From Gammaproteobacteria bacterium (GTDB lineage: Bacteria > Pseudomonadota > Gammaproteobacteria > Pseudomonadales > Pseudomonadaceae): a stretch of DNA of 48,366 bases. Made by a program: the position numbers and the translations under genes. Location: the NCBI GenBank assembly GCA_903970465.1, contig CAJCIO010000044.1, forward strand, positions 1 through 48,366. The letters are read 5' to 3'. Below are positions 34,568 to 43,703 of the stretch, piece by piece. The notes under the pieces are model-generated. The model was not told where the DNA came from. It made no database searches and was given only the letters and a program-made list of their open reading frames with translations. Within the stretch, counting starts at the first letter, position 1. The number at the start of each line of letters is the position of its first letter.

Positions 34568-36950
34568 CCCCCACCTCATCAAGACTCAGGAAGAAATGGC
34601 CACGCTGTTTGCCCAAGGCCTGACCACCGGCGTGGGCCGCAGCGTCAAGCACGACAGCGCCGACAAGCACGTGACCGGCGAGGCGATCTACATCGATGAT
34701 CGCCTGGAGTTTCCCAATCAGCTGCATGTGTACGCGCGCCTCTCCGACCGCGCCCACGCACGCATCCTCAGCATCGACACAGCGCCCTGCTACGCCATCG
34801 AGGGCGTGCGCATCGCCATTACCCACGAGGACATCCCCGGCCTCAAGGACATCGGCCCGTTGTTGCCGGGCGACCCGCTGCTGGCGATCGACACCGTGCA
34901 GTTCGTCGGTCAGCCGGTGCTCGCCGTAGCCGCCTGCGACCTCGACACCGCGCGCCGTGCAGCCATGGCCGCAGTGATCGAGTATGAAGACCTGGAGCCG
35001 GTGCTGGACGTGGTCGAGGCGCTGCGCAAGCGCCACTTCGTGCTCGACAGCCACACCCATCAGCGCGGTGATTCGGCTGGCGCCCTGGCCACAGCCAAGC
35101 ATCGTGTGCAAGGCAGCCTGCACATCGGCGGCCAGGAACACTTTTATCTGGAGACACAGATCTCCTCGGCGATGCCCAGCGAAGACGGCGGCATGATCGT
35201 CTACTGCTCCACGCAAAACCCCACCGAAATCCAGAAGCTGGTGGCCGAAGTGCTGGCCGTGCCGATGAACAAGGTGGTGGTCGACATGCGCCGCATGGGC
35301 GGTGGTTTTGGCGGCAAGGAAACCCAGGCCGCCAGCCCCGCCTGCCTGTGCGCGGTGATCGCGCGCCTGACAGGGCAACCGACCAAGATGCGCCTGCCGC
35401 GGGTCGAAGACATGCTGATGACCGGCAAGCGCCATCCGTTCTATATCGAATACGACGTCGGCTTCGACGACAGCGGCCGTCTGCAAGGCATCGCGCTGGA
35501 CCTGGCCGGCAATTGCGGCTGCTCGCCGGACCTCTCGGCGTCGATCGTCGACCGCGCGATGTTCCATGCCGACAACGCCTATTACCTTGGCGATGCGACC
35601 ATCAACGGCCATCGCTGCAAGACCCATACGGCGTCCAACACCGCCTACCGCGGCTTCGGCGGCCCGCAAGGGATGGTCGCCATCGAAGAAGTGATGGACC
35701 GCATCGCCCGTCATCTGGGCGTCGATCCGCTCTTGGTGCGCAAAGCCAACTACTACGGCAAGACCGAGCGCAATGTCACCCACTATTACCAGACCGTAGA
35801 GCACAATCTGCTCGACGAGATGACCGCCGACCTGGAGGCCAGCAGCGACTATCACCAGCGCCGCGAATCGATCCGCCAGTACAACGCCCACAGCCCGATC
35901 CTCAAGAAAGGTCTGGCGCTGACGCCGGTCAAGTTCGGTATCTCGTTTACCGCCAGTTTTCTCAACCAGGCGGGGGCGCTGATTCATATCTATACCGATG
36001 GCAGCATCCATCTCAATCATGGCGGCACCGAGATGGGCCAAGGCCTGAACGTCAAGGTCGCGCAGGTGGTGGCCGAGGTGTTCCAGGTCGATATCGAGCG
36101 CATCCAGATCACCGCCACCAACACCGACAAGGTGCCGAACACCTCGCCCACTGCCGCTTCCAGCGGTGCCGATCTGAACGGCAAGGCCGCGCAGAACGCC
36201 GCGCAAACGCTCAAGCAGCGGTTGGTGGAGTTCGCCGCCCGGCACTATCGGGTCAGCGAAGAGGACGTCGAGTTTCGCAACGGGCACGTGCGTGTGCGAG
36301 AAGAGCTGCTGAGCTTCGAGACCCTGGTGCAACAGGCGTATTTCGCGCAGGTATCGTTGTCGAGCACCGGGTTCTACAAGACCCCGAAGATTTTCTACGA
36401 TCGCTCCCAGGCCCGCGGCCGACCGTTCTATTACTTCGCCTATGGCGCGGCGTGCGCGGAGGTGATCGTCGACACGCTGACCGGCGAGTACAAGATGCTG
36501 CGCACCGACATCCTTCACGATGTGGGCGCCTCCCTGAACCCGGCCATCGATATCGGCCAGGTCGAGGGCGGCTTCATTCAGGGCATGGGCTGGCTGACCA
36601 CCGAAGAGTTGGTGTGGAACAGCAAAGGCAAGCTGATGACCAGCGGCCCAGCCAGCTACAAGATTCCGGCGGTGGCGGACATGCCCATCGACCTGCGCGT
36701 GACTCTGGTGGAGAACCGCAAGAATCCCGAGGACACGGTGTTCCACTCCAAGGCCGTGGGCGAGCCGCCGTTCATGCTCGGCATCGCGGCCTGGTGCGCG
36801 ATCAAGGATGCGGTGGCGAGCCTCGGCGATTATCGCTTGCAGCCCAATATCGATGCCCCGGCCACACCTGAGCGGGTGTTGTGGGGGTGTGAGCAGATGC
36901 GCCGGGCGGTGGCTGGGGCGAGTGTGCCGGCTGCTGTGGAAGTGGTGTGA
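34560..36950 (+). CDS. xdhB: Xanthine dehydrogenase molybdenum-binding subunit XdhB
   Basis: Catalytic molybdopterin subunit, 796 residues, the expected length. Molybdopterin-contact motifs are GGGFGGKETQ (~245), AYRGFGGPQG (~362) and GTEMGQGLNVKV (~490). The catalytic glutamate is in KAVGEPPFMLG (~737). It is cytoplasmic, forming an (AB)2 complex with XdhA. The start overlaps the end of xdhA by 8 bp, so the two are translationally coupled. No truncation or inserted repeat was seen. Confidence 0.97.
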   Translation: MSNPHLIKTQEEMATLFAQGLTTGVGRSVKHDSADKHVTGEAIYIDDRLEFPNQLHVYARLSDRAHARILSIDTAPCYAIEGVRIAITHEDIPGLKDIGPLLPGDPLLAIDTVQFVGQPVLAVAACDLDTARRAAMAAVIEYEDLEPVLDVVEALRKRHFVLDSHTHQRGDSAGALATAKHRVQGSLHIGGQEHFYLETQISSAMPSEDGGMIVYCSTQNPTEIQKLVAEVLAVPMNKVVVDMRRMGGGFGGKETQAASPACLCAVIARLTGQPTKMRLPRVEDMLMTGKRHPFYIEYDVGFDDSGRLQGIALDLAGNCGCSPDLSASIVDRAMFHADNAYYLGDATINGHRCKTHTASNTAYRGFGGPQGMVAIEEVMDRIARHLGVDPLLVRKANYYGKTERNVTHYYQTVEHNLLDEMTADLEASSDYHQRRESIRQYNAHSPILKKGLALTPVKFGISFTASFLNQAGALIHIYTDGSIHLNHGGTEMGQGLNVKVAQVVAEVFQVDIERIQITATNTDKVPNTSPTAASSGADLNGKAAQNAAQTLKQRLVEFAARHYRVSEEDVEFRNGHVRVREELLSFETLVQQAYFAQVSLSSTGFYKTPKIFYDRSQARGRPFYYFAYGAACAEVIVDTLTGEYKMLRTDILHDVGASLNPAIDIGQVEGGFIQGMGWLTTEELVWNSKGKLMTSGPASYKIPAVADMPIDLRVTLVENRKNPEDTVFHSKAVGEPPFMLGIAAWCAIKDAVASLGDYRLQPNIDAPATPERVLWGCEQMRRAVAGASVPAAVEVV

Positions 36951-36954
36951 TGGG

Positions 36955-37050
36955 CCGGCCTCTTCGCGGGCTGAGCCCACTCCCACAGTGCACACAGCAC
37001 CAGCGGCGTATATCCGTGGGCGCAGGGCTTGCCCGCGAAGGGGCCCGCGA
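36955..37050. repeat. REP pair between xdhB and xdhC
   Basis: CCGGCCTCTTCGCGGGCTGA and the opposed GGGCTTGCCCGCGAAGGGGC flank a short spacer, a BIME directly after the xdhB stop and 22 bp before xdhC. Confidence 0.85.
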
Positions 37051-37071
37051 GAACACCGAGGAATCCAAACC

Positions 37072-37917
37072 ATGAACAACTGGATCAGCGCCCTCGCCGA
37101 CCTGCAAGCCCAGGGCGAACCTTGCGTGTTGGTGACCATCATCGAAGAGCTCGGCTCGACGCCGCGCAACGCCGGTTCGAAGATGGTCGTCAGCGCACGG
37201 CAGCTGTTCGACACCATCGGTGGCGGTCATCTGGAATACGAGGCCATGCGCATCGCTCGCGAAATGCTCGCCAGTGGCCAGCAAGGCCCGCACCTGCAGC
37301 GCTTCAGTCTGGGTGCAAGCCTGGGCCAATGCTGCGGTGGCGCGACGGTGTTGCTGTTCGAACCCATGGCCGCTGTGCAGGCGCAAATCGCCGTGTTCGG
37401 CGCCGGCCATGTCGGCCGTGCCCTGGTGCCGTTGCTCGCCAGCCTGCCGTGCCGGGTGCGCTGGATCGATTCGCGCGAGCAGGAATTCCCTCAACAGATC
37501 CCCGCCGGAGTCCAGAAGGTAGTTGCCGAGGAGCCAGTCGATGAAGTTCACGAGTTGCTCGCGGGCAGCTATTGCATCGTCATGACTCACAATCACCAAC
37601 TCGATCTGGAACTGAGCGCGGCGATCCTGGCGCGCAACGACTTCACCTGGTTCGGCCTGATCGGCTCGAAAACCAAGCGCGCCAAGTTCGAACATCGGCT
37701 GCGCGACCGTGGCTTCGAGCCCGCGACACTGCAACGCATGCGCTGCCCGATGGGGCTGGCCGAGGTCAAGGGCAAGCTGCCGATCGAAATTGCAGTGTCG
37801 ATCGCGGCGGAGATCATCGCGACGTATAACGCCAATTTTGGTACCACCCGCGTGCGTAGCGGCGAGCCCGTGGCGCAGTTGCTGCCGGTATCGCGACGCG
37901 CCCAGGTCAGGCCTTGA
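37072..37917 (+). CDS. xdhC: Xanthine dehydrogenase accessory protein XdhC
   Basis: Molybdenum-cofactor maturation chaperone, 281 residues. It binds and inserts the sulfurated cofactor into XdhB. The N-terminal XdhC/CoxI domain has VLVTIIEELGSTPRNAGSKM (~17-36), the IGGGHLEYEA stretch and the cysteine pair in LGQCCGGATVLL (~84-95). The C-terminal half is a Rossmann-type domain with IAVFGAGHVGRALVPLL (~105-121) and WFGLIGSKTKRAKF. The start MNNWISALADL is the first after the REP pair. It is probably co-transcribed with xdhAB. Confidence 0.95.
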   Translation: MNNWISALADLQAQGEPCVLVTIIEELGSTPRNAGSKMVVSARQLFDTIGGGHLEYEAMRIAREMLASGQQGPHLQRFSLGASLGQCCGGATVLLFEPMAAVQAQIAVFGAGHVGRALVPLLASLPCRVRWIDSREQEFPQQIPAGVQKVVAEEPVDEVHELLAGSYCIVMTHNHQLDLELSAAILARNDFTWFGLIGSKTKRAKFEHRLRDRGFEPATLQRMRCPMGLAEVKGKLPIEIAVSIAAEIIATYNANFGTTRVRSGEPVAQLLPVSRRAQVRP

Positions 37918-37929
37918 GCGATGCGTCGA

Positions 37930-38125
37930 TGCCGATGGCCTCTTCGCGGGCAAGCCTTGCTCCTACAGTGCAAGCAGGTCTACTGCCGTACACCTGTGGG
38001 AGCAGGGCCTGCCCGCGAAAGGGCCCCCAAGACCACCCCAATCACAAGTTCCACCACAGGGCAGGCAGGTCTACTGCCGTACACCTGTGGGAGCAGGGCT
38101 TGCCCGCGAAAGGGCCCGCAAGACG
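37930..38125. repeat. REP cluster between xdhC and guaD
   Basis: One forward element (CCTCTTCGCGGGCAAGCCTT) is followed by two nearly identical copies of CCGTACACCTGTGGGAGCAG with GCTTGCCCGCGAAAGGGCCC, about 100 bp apart. The frame across it encodes only repeat-derived peptides. Confidence 0.88.
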
Positions 38126-38170
38126 ACCCCAATCCATTTTTTCACCAAGCCATCTGCGTGAGACCCGACC

Positions 38171-39472
38171 ATGAGCTCTACCCGTACCGCCTACCGCGCC
38201 GCCATCCTGCACAGCATCGCCGACCCGGCCGAGGTCGGCATCGAGGCGTCCTATGAATATTTCGCCGACGGCGTGCTGCTGGTCGAAGACGATCTGATCA
38301 AGGCGGTCGGCCCCGCTGAAACGCTGCTGCCGACCTTGGGCGACATCGAGTTGATCGAATACGAAAACGCCCTGATCACCCCCGGCTTCATCGACACCCA
38401 CATCCATTTTCCGCAGACCGGCATGGTCGGCGCGTACGGTGAGCAACTGCTGGATTGGCTCAACAATTACACCTTCCCCTGCGAAAGCCAGTTCGGCGAC
38501 AAGGCCCACGCCGACCAGGTTGCCGAGATCTTCCTCGCCGAACTGCTGCGTAACGGCACCACCACCGCACTGGTATTCGCCAGCATGCACCCTGAATCGG
38601 TCAACGCGCTGTTCGAAGCCGCCGAGCGCCTCAACCTGCGGCTGATCACCGGCAAGGTGATGATGGACCGCAACGCCCCCGACTACCTGACCGACACCGC
38701 CGACAGCAGCTATGCCGACAGCAAGGCGCTGATCGAGCGCTGGCATGGAAAAGGCCGCCTGCACTATGCGGTGACGCCGCGTTTTGCGCCCACCAGCACG
38801 CCCGAGCAATTGACCTTGGCCGGGCAGCTGCTGAGCGAGCACGAGGGCCTGTACATGCAGACCCACATCAGCGAGAACGTCAAGGAAGTGGAATGGGTCA
38901 AGGCGCTGTTCCCGGAGCGCAAGAATTACCTGGACGTCTACGACCACTATCACCTGCTGGGCGAACGCTCGGTGCTGGCGCATGGCGTGCACCTGTGTGA
39001 CGAAGAATGCGCACGGCTCGCCGAGACAGGTTCGGCAATCGCCTTCTGCCCGACCTCGAACCTGTTCCTGGGCAGCGGCCTGTTCAACCTGGCCCAGGCC
39101 GAGCGCTTCAAGGTCAATGTCGGGCTCGGCACGGACGTCGGCGGCGGCACCAGCTTTTCGCTGCTGCAGACTCTGAACGAGGCCTACAAGGTGATGCAGT
39201 TGCAGGGCGAGAAGCTCAGCCCGTTCAAGTCGCTGTACCTGGCGACCCTGGGCGGTGCGCGGGCGCTGCGCCTGGAGGACCGTATCGGCACGTTGCAGCC
39301 GGGCAGCGAGGCGGATTTTGTGGTGTTGGACTACAAGGCCACGCCGCTGCTGGACTACCGTATCAGCCAGTCGAAAAGCTTCGAGGAGACGTTGTTCGTG
39401 CTGATGACGCTGGGGGATGATCGGACGGTGGCGCAGACCTTTGCAGCGGGGCGGTTGGTGCATCAGCGCTGA
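38171..39472 (+). CDS. guaD: Guanine deaminase GuaD
   Basis: Zinc-dependent amidohydrolase converting guanine to xanthine and ammonia, 433 residues. Metal ligands and active-site residues are visible in PGFIDTHIHFPQTGMVG (~74-90), LYMQTHISENVKEVEW (~227-242), LAHGVHLCDEE and GLGTDVGGGTSFSLLQ (~318-333). The substrate stretch VTPRFAPTSTPEQL fits guanine deaminases. It follows xdhC at 253 bp with REPs between and feeds xanthine to XdhABC. It is cytoplasmic. Confidence 0.96.
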   Translation: MSSTRTAYRAAILHSIADPAEVGIEASYEYFADGVLLVEDDLIKAVGPAETLLPTLGDIELIEYENALITPGFIDTHIHFPQTGMVGAYGEQLLDWLNNYTFPCESQFGDKAHADQVAEIFLAELLRNGTTTALVFASMHPESVNALFEAAERLNLRLITGKVMMDRNAPDYLTDTADSSYADSKALIERWHGKGRLHYAVTPRFAPTSTPEQLTLAGQLLSEHEGLYMQTHISENVKEVEWVKALFPERKNYLDVYDHYHLLGERSVLAHGVHLCDEECARLAETGSAIAFCPTSNLFLGSGLFNLAQAERFKVNVGLGTDVGGGTSFSLLQTLNEAYKVMQLQGEKLSPFKSLYLATLGGARALRLEDRIGTLQPGSEADFVVLDYKATPLLDYRISQSKSFEETLFVLMTLGDDRTVAQTFAAGRLVHQR

Positions 39473-39489
39473 TCGCGATGTGAGGTGCT

Positions 39490-39640
39490 CCTGATGGCCT
39501 CTTCGCAGGCAAGCCTTGCTCCCACAGTGTAAAGAGGTCTGTCGGCATACATCTGTGGGAGCAAAACTTGCTCCCACAGTGTAAAGAGGTCTGTCGGCGT
39601 ACATCTGTGGGAGCAAGGCTTGCCCGCGAAGCGGCCAGTG
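39490..39640. repeat. REP cluster between guaD and gntR
   Basis: GGCCTCTTCGCAGGCAAGCC is followed by two copies of TCCCACAGTGTAAAGAGGTC with GGCATACATCTGTGGGAGCA, about 58 bp apart. An opposed GGCTTGCCCGCGAAGCGGCC ends the array. It sits between convergent genes and may serve as a bidirectional terminator. Confidence 0.87.
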
Positions 39641-39655
39641 CAAGCAACCGAAAAC

Positions 39656-40408
39656 TCAGGCTTTGACCGGAGTCTTGCCACCCAGCAAATGCGAAAACAC
39701 CGCGTGCAGATCATCCGACGCATTGTCCGGATCGAGGTTGAGTTTGCCGTCGATGTGATCCATGTGGTGCATCATCAGGTCCACTGCGAGCACCGCGTCG
39801 CGGGCCTCGATGGCATCGATCAACTGGGTGTGTTCATTGTAGGAGCAGTGCGAGCGATTGCCGCTTTCGTATTGCGCGATGATCAGTGAAGTCTGCGACA
39901 CCAGGCTGCGCTGAAAACTGATCAGCGGGGTGTTGCGGGCGGCCTCGGCCAGCTTGAGGTGGAACTCGCCGGACAAGCGAATCCCGGCGCCGCGGTCACC
40001 ACGGGCAAAACTGTCGCGCTCGTCATTGACCATCTGCCGCAACTCGGCCAACTCCTCGGCACCCGCGTGTTGCACCGCCAGCTCGGTGATCGCCCGTTCG
40101 ACCAGGCGCCGGGCGAAGAACACCTGGCGCGCTTCCTCGACACTGGGGCTGGCCACCACGGCACCACGATTGGGGCGCAACAGCACCACACCTTCATGCC
40201 CCAGGCGCGAAAGCGCACGGCGAATGATGGTACGGCTGACATCGAAGATTTCCCCCAGCGCTTCTTCGCTGAGCTTGGTGCCTGGCGCCAGACGCTGCTC
40301 CAGAATCGCCTCGAAGATATGCGCGTAGACGCGGTCGTCCTGGGTACCCGTGCGGCCCGTCTTGGCGGCGTCAGCGGGTTTCTTGAGGGGTGGCAGCTGA
40401 TCGTTCAT
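39656..40408 (-). CDS. GntR-family (FCD) regulator, probable purine/allantoin regulator
   Basis: Regulator of 250 residues. The winged helix (YAHIFEAILEQRLAPGTKLS, ~37-56; VSRTIIRRALSRLGHEGVV) precedes an FCD ligand-binding domain (~115-225) with the metal-site histidines typical of the family (SGEFHLKLAEAARN, MHHMDHID). The start MNDQLPPLKKPAD is preferred over an upstream frame without support. Its promoter region holds ATTGT-AC-ACAAT, and TTGT-AT-ACAA lies before uraH/puuE, so it likely regulates itself and the ureide genes (inference). Confidence 0.87.
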   Translation of the reverse strand: MNDQLPPLKKPADAAKTGRTGTQDDRVYAHIFEAILEQRLAPGTKLSEEALGEIFDVSRTIIRRALSRLGHEGVVLLRPNRGAVVASPSVEEARQVFFARRLVERAITELAVQHAGAEELAELRQMVNDERDSFARGDRGAGIRLSGEFHLKLAEAARNTPLISFQRSLVSQTSLIIAQYESGNRSHCSYNEHTQLIDAIEARDAVLAVDLMMHHMDHIDGKLNLDPDNASDDLHAVFSHLLGGKTPVKA

Positions 40409-40442
40409 GGCGACTCGAAGGCGAAGCTCGGGTGAGGCCGCG

Positions 40443-40454
40443 ATTGTACACAAT
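40443..40454. promoter_or_regulatory. GntR-type operator upstream of gntR
   Basis: ATTGT-AC-ACAAT has perfect 5-bp arms, the pattern TTGT-N2-ACAA of FCD-type GntR regulators. It lies about 35 bp upstream of the regulator start and suggests autoregulation. A second copy is at 42702. Confidence 0.6.
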
Positions 40455-40499
40455 AGCTCCAAGGCGTGACTATCGCGCCACGCCCAGTGCAATCAGTGC

Positions 40500-40605
40500 A
40501 GGCCTCTTCGCGGCAACCCTTGCTCCCACTGGTACAGTTCTGACCCTACACACACTGTGGGAGCAGCTACCTGTGGGAGCAAGGCTTGCCCGCGAAGAGG
40601 CCCTC
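40500..40605. repeat. REP pair
   Basis: AGGCCTCTTCGCGGCAACCC and the opposed GGCTTGCCCGCGAAGAGGCC flank CCCACTGGTACAGTTCTGAC. It lies between the gntR promoter and the end of the DUF945 gene. Confidence 0.85.
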
Positions 40606-40622
40606 AAGGCCGCCCGAATGAA

Positions 40623-42119
40623 TCAGCGCTGCCCCAGCCCGAAACGGCCCAGCACACTGGCCAGGAACTGTGGCCCGGTCATGCGCTGACCATTGAAGTC
40701 GACCATGCCCGCTTCGTAATGCAGCTGCGAAGTGACGTTATCGCCGTCGACCTTGCCCAGTTGCAGCATTACCGCCATGCCGCTGACCATATCGCTGACG
40801 TTCTTGCCGTTCTGCGCAATCGCCGCCGGGTCGGTGATGCCCTGGATATTAGCCTGTACGACGCCCAGGTCGTTGAGCATGGCTTTGCTCAGTGACACCT
40901 TGGCGTCCACCGTGCCCAACAGGTTGGCGCCGAAGGTCGGGGCCACAGCGGTGCCGCTCAACGGCACCGGCATCAGGTCGATCGCCAGACTGATCTGCCC
41001 GACGCCGTTGGCCGTCTTGAGCGACAGGTCCTGCAACTCGATGTGCGGCTTGGCGGCGAGCAGCTTGGTGATATCGCCTTTCATCGCTTGCTCGTCAGCA
41101 TCGCTAAGCTGCAACTTGAACGGAATACCCGCCGCGGCAGCGGCTTGCTGCTGCGGCGCAACTTTGGTCTGGAACAGCTGGTACAGCGATTTGCTCGCCG
41201 CAGCATCGAACTGACCGAACTTGAACAGCGAGCGCAACTGCCCCAGCGGCTTGCCGCCCAGAGTGATGCTGTCGACGTTGTAGCTCATTTCGCCGCCCAG
41301 CATGCCCTGCACTTCCTGCGCCATTGAAGTGGTCGTCATCCCCTGCAGTTCGAACGGCAATACGTCCGGCAGTTGCACCGTCACCAATCCGACCTTGGCA
41401 TCGTTGTGGCCTAGGTAGAAGCCGGACTCGCCACGGGTGCCGCCGAGGTTGAAGCTCAGGTCCTTGAGCTGCATGTGCACGGGCCTGCCCTGGTCGTCGG
41501 TGCCCTGCACCTGCAGATCGGCTGCCAGGCCATTGACCGCGTAATGATCGGCATTGGCGCCTGCCGACACATCGGCCTTGAGCCCGGAGAAGGTGAAGGT
41601 GCCCTTGTCGGATTTCATTTCCAACGGGGCAAAGTTCAGCGTGCCGCTGCTGTCGCCACCGTAATGAATGCTGATGTGAGCGCTCAACGGCACCGGGTCC
41701 TTGCTGACCGCGAACCATTGCGCCGTGGACGGATTGGGCTCCAGCGCCAGGTTGCTGGTGGCCATTACCGGCAGCAGATTGAGACTCTTGAGGCGCGACA
41801 CTGGAAGCGGGCCGTGCTCGATATGATCGACGAACAACAGTTCGACCGGCTGGCCATCATCGCCAATACCCTTGCCATGCACTTGCAAGCGGTAGTGCGC
41901 AGTGCTGCTGAACAGATGACGCTCCAGCGAAAGCAGTTCGAGGTGCATGACCGCCTTGCCGTCCGGCCCGACCATATTGGTGTCGAACTGCTGGTTGGCG
42001 TTGGCCACCCCGGTGTTCAACACGCCTTCAAGTTGAGTGCCGGTGTACCAGGCGCCTGCTGTCGCCAGTGCACCAACAACCACTACTACACCCGCTGCAA
42101 TGCTTACTGCTTTTTTCAT
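40623..42119 (-). CDS. DUF945 (YdgA-like) family protein
   Basis: Protein of 498 residues with an N-terminal membrane anchor or signal (MKKAVSIAAGVVVVVGALAT). The rest is a long soluble, probably periplasmic region. Family-typical stretches are HLELLSLERHLFSSTAHYRL, VDHIEHGPLPVSRLKSLNLL and GLKADVSAGANADHYAVNG. The E. coli homologue YdgA is an envelope protein of unknown function. The start at 42119 is chosen because it directly gives the signal-like segment. It sits between the regulator and uraH, but no link to purine metabolism is evident. Confidence 0.85.
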   Translation of the reverse strand: MKKAVSIAAGVVVVVGALATAGAWYTGTQLEGVLNTGVANANQQFDTNMVGPDGKAVMHLELLSLERHLFSSTAHYRLQVHGKGIGDDGQPVELLFVDHIEHGPLPVSRLKSLNLLPVMATSNLALEPNPSTAQWFAVSKDPVPLSAHISIHYGGDSSGTLNFAPLEMKSDKGTFTFSGLKADVSAGANADHYAVNGLAADLQVQGTDDQGRPVHMQLKDLSFNLGGTRGESGFYLGHNDAKVGLVTVQLPDVLPFELQGMTTTSMAQEVQGMLGGEMSYNVDSITLGGKPLGQLRSLFKFGQFDAAASKSLYQLFQTKVAPQQQAAAAAGIPFKLQLSDADEQAMKGDITKLLAAKPHIELQDLSLKTANGVGQISLAIDLMPVPLSGTAVAPTFGANLLGTVDAKVSLSKAMLNDLGVVQANIQGITDPAAIAQNGKNVSDMVSGMAVMLQLGKVDGDNVTSQLHYEAGMVDFNGQRMTGPQFLASVLGRFGLGQR

Positions 42120-42254
42120 GAGTCGACTCGACGAGTTCCGTTCGATTGGGGAGTTTTTGTGGGGTGGGAGGGTAGCATCTGGCGCGACATTCAGCACTGG
42201 CAAACGCGAAAAGCCCATACAGGACGGGCTTTAAAGGCAAGGCAACAGCCGTTT

Positions 42255-42608
42255 TCAACTCCCCCGATAAGTCGAATAACTATACGGCGACACCAACAAC
42301 GGCACATGGTAATGCTCCTGCGCTTCATCGATCCCGAAGCGCAGCACCACCACATCGAGAAACGCCGGATCAGCCAGCACCGTGCCCCGAGCCCTGTAGT
42401 AATCCCCTACCGCAAACTGCAGCTGATACACGCCGCTGCGGTACGCTTCCCCCTGCAACATCGGCTGATCGCAGCGGCCATCGTTGTTGGTCACGACGCT
42501 GTTCAACAACGTCAGCGCCTGACCCTCGACGCGATACAGTTCGACCACGATTCGACTGCCGGGGCAGCCGTGGGCGGCGTCCAGCACGTGGGTGGTGATC
42601 TTGCCCAT
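42255..42608 (-). CDS. uraH: 5-Hydroxyisourate hydrolase
   Basis: Transthyretin-related enzyme of 117 residues that hydrolyses 5-hydroxyisourate to OHCU, the step after urate oxidation. Diagnostic features are the N-terminal THVLDAAHGCPG and the C-terminal signature SYSTYRGS. There is no signal peptide, so it is the cytoplasmic form. It is divergent from puuE, with a GntR-type operator in between. Confidence 0.95.
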   Translation of the reverse strand: MGKITTHVLDAAHGCPGSRIVVELYRVEGQALTLLNSVVTNNDGRCDQPMLQGEAYRSGVYQLQFAVGDYYRARGTVLADPAFLDVVVLRFGIDEAQEHYHVPLLVSPYSYSTYRGS

Positions 42609-42701
42609 GAGAGTTGTCCTTGTTCGATAGCTGACGGGTGTAGCCTGAAAACGTCAGGCCGGAGAAATTTGCGACACTCAGGTTACAAAATCATTCATTA
42701 G

Positions 42702-42711
42702 TTGTATACAA
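42702..42711. promoter_or_regulatory. GntR-type operator between uraH and puuE
   Basis: TTGTATACAA is a perfect palindrome of the TTGT-N2-ACAA class. It is placed between the divergent uraH and puuE genes, about 60 bp before puuE. It shares its arms with the site upstream of the gntR gene at 39656, suggesting one regulator for both. Confidence 0.65.
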
Positions 42712-42770
42712 TCCGAAAATCGCGGCCTGACCGATGCCGCCTCTCGCACTCGATAACAAGGATGCCTCCT

Positions 42771-43703
42771 GTGAGCAGCGCCGACTACCCTCGCGACCTG
42801 ATTGGCTACGGCAACACGCCCCCGCACCCGCAGTGGCCCGGCAATGCCCGCATCGCCCTGTCGTTCGTGCTCAATTACGAAGAAGGCGGCGAACGCAATA
42901 TCCTCCATGGCGACAAGGAATCCGAAGCCTTTTTGTCCGAGATGGTCGCTGCCCAGCCGCTGCAGGGCGTGCGCAACCTGAGCATGGAGTCGCTGTACGA
43001 ATATGGCAGCCGTGCCGGCGTGTGGCGCATCCTCAAATTGTTCAAGCAGTTCGACATTCCCCTGACCATCTTCGCCGTGGCCATGGCCGCCCAGCGCCAC
43101 CCGGATGTGATCCGCGCCATGGTTGCCGATGGCCACGAGATCTGCAGCCATGGCCTGCGCTGGATCGACTACCAGTATCTGGACGAAGCCACCGAGCGCG
43201 CGCACATGGCCGAGGCCATCCGCATCCTTGCCGAGATCAGCGGCGAGCGGCCGCAGGGCTGGTACACCGGACGCACGGGCCCGAACACCCGGCGGCTGGT
43301 GATGGAAGAAGGCGGGTTTTTTTACGACAGCGACACCTATGACGACGACCTGCCCTACTGGGAGCCGAACAACCCCACCGGCAAGGCGCATCTGGTGATC
43401 CCCTACACCCTGGACACCAACGACATGCGCTTCACCCAGGTGCAGGGCTTCAACAATGGCGAGCAGTTCTTCCAGTACCTCAAGGACGCCTTCGACGTGC
43501 TCTATGCAGAAGGCGCCGAAGCACCGAAGATGCTCTCCATCGGCCTGCACTGCCGGCTGATCGGCCGCCCGGCGCGACTGGCGGCGCTCAAGCGCTTCAT
43601 CGAGTACGTCAAAGGCCACGAGCAGGTGTGGTTCACTCGCCGCGTCGACATCGCGCGCCACTGGCACGCCACTCACCCGTTCAGCCCAGAGGCCGCGCAA
43701 TGA
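42771..43703 (+). CDS. puuE: Allantoinase PuuE (polysaccharide deacetylase type)
   Basis: Metal-independent allantoinase of 310 residues, converting allantoin to allantoate. It belongs to the carbohydrate esterase 4/polysaccharide deacetylase fold and is unrelated to the usual amidohydrolase. Family stretches are DYPRDLIGYGNTPPHPQWPG, LSFVLNYEEGGERNILHGD and HEICSHGLRWIDYQ. The GTG at 42771 gives MSSADYPRDL and has AAGGA eight bases upstream. An ATG nine bases earlier is fused to that site and less likely. The stop overlaps uraD as ATGA. Confidence 0.95.
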   Translation: MSSADYPRDLIGYGNTPPHPQWPGNARIALSFVLNYEEGGERNILHGDKESEAFLSEMVAAQPLQGVRNLSMESLYEYGSRAGVWRILKLFKQFDIPLTIFAVAMAAQRHPDVIRAMVADGHEICSHGLRWIDYQYLDEATERAHMAEAIRILAEISGERPQGWYTGRTGPNTRRLVMEEGGFFYDSDTYDDDLPYWEPNNPTGKAHLVIPYTLDTNDMRFTQVQGFNNGEQFFQYLKDAFDVLYAEGAEAPKMLSIGLHCRLIGRPARLAALKRFIEYVKGHEQVWFTRRVDIARHWHATHPFSPEAAQ

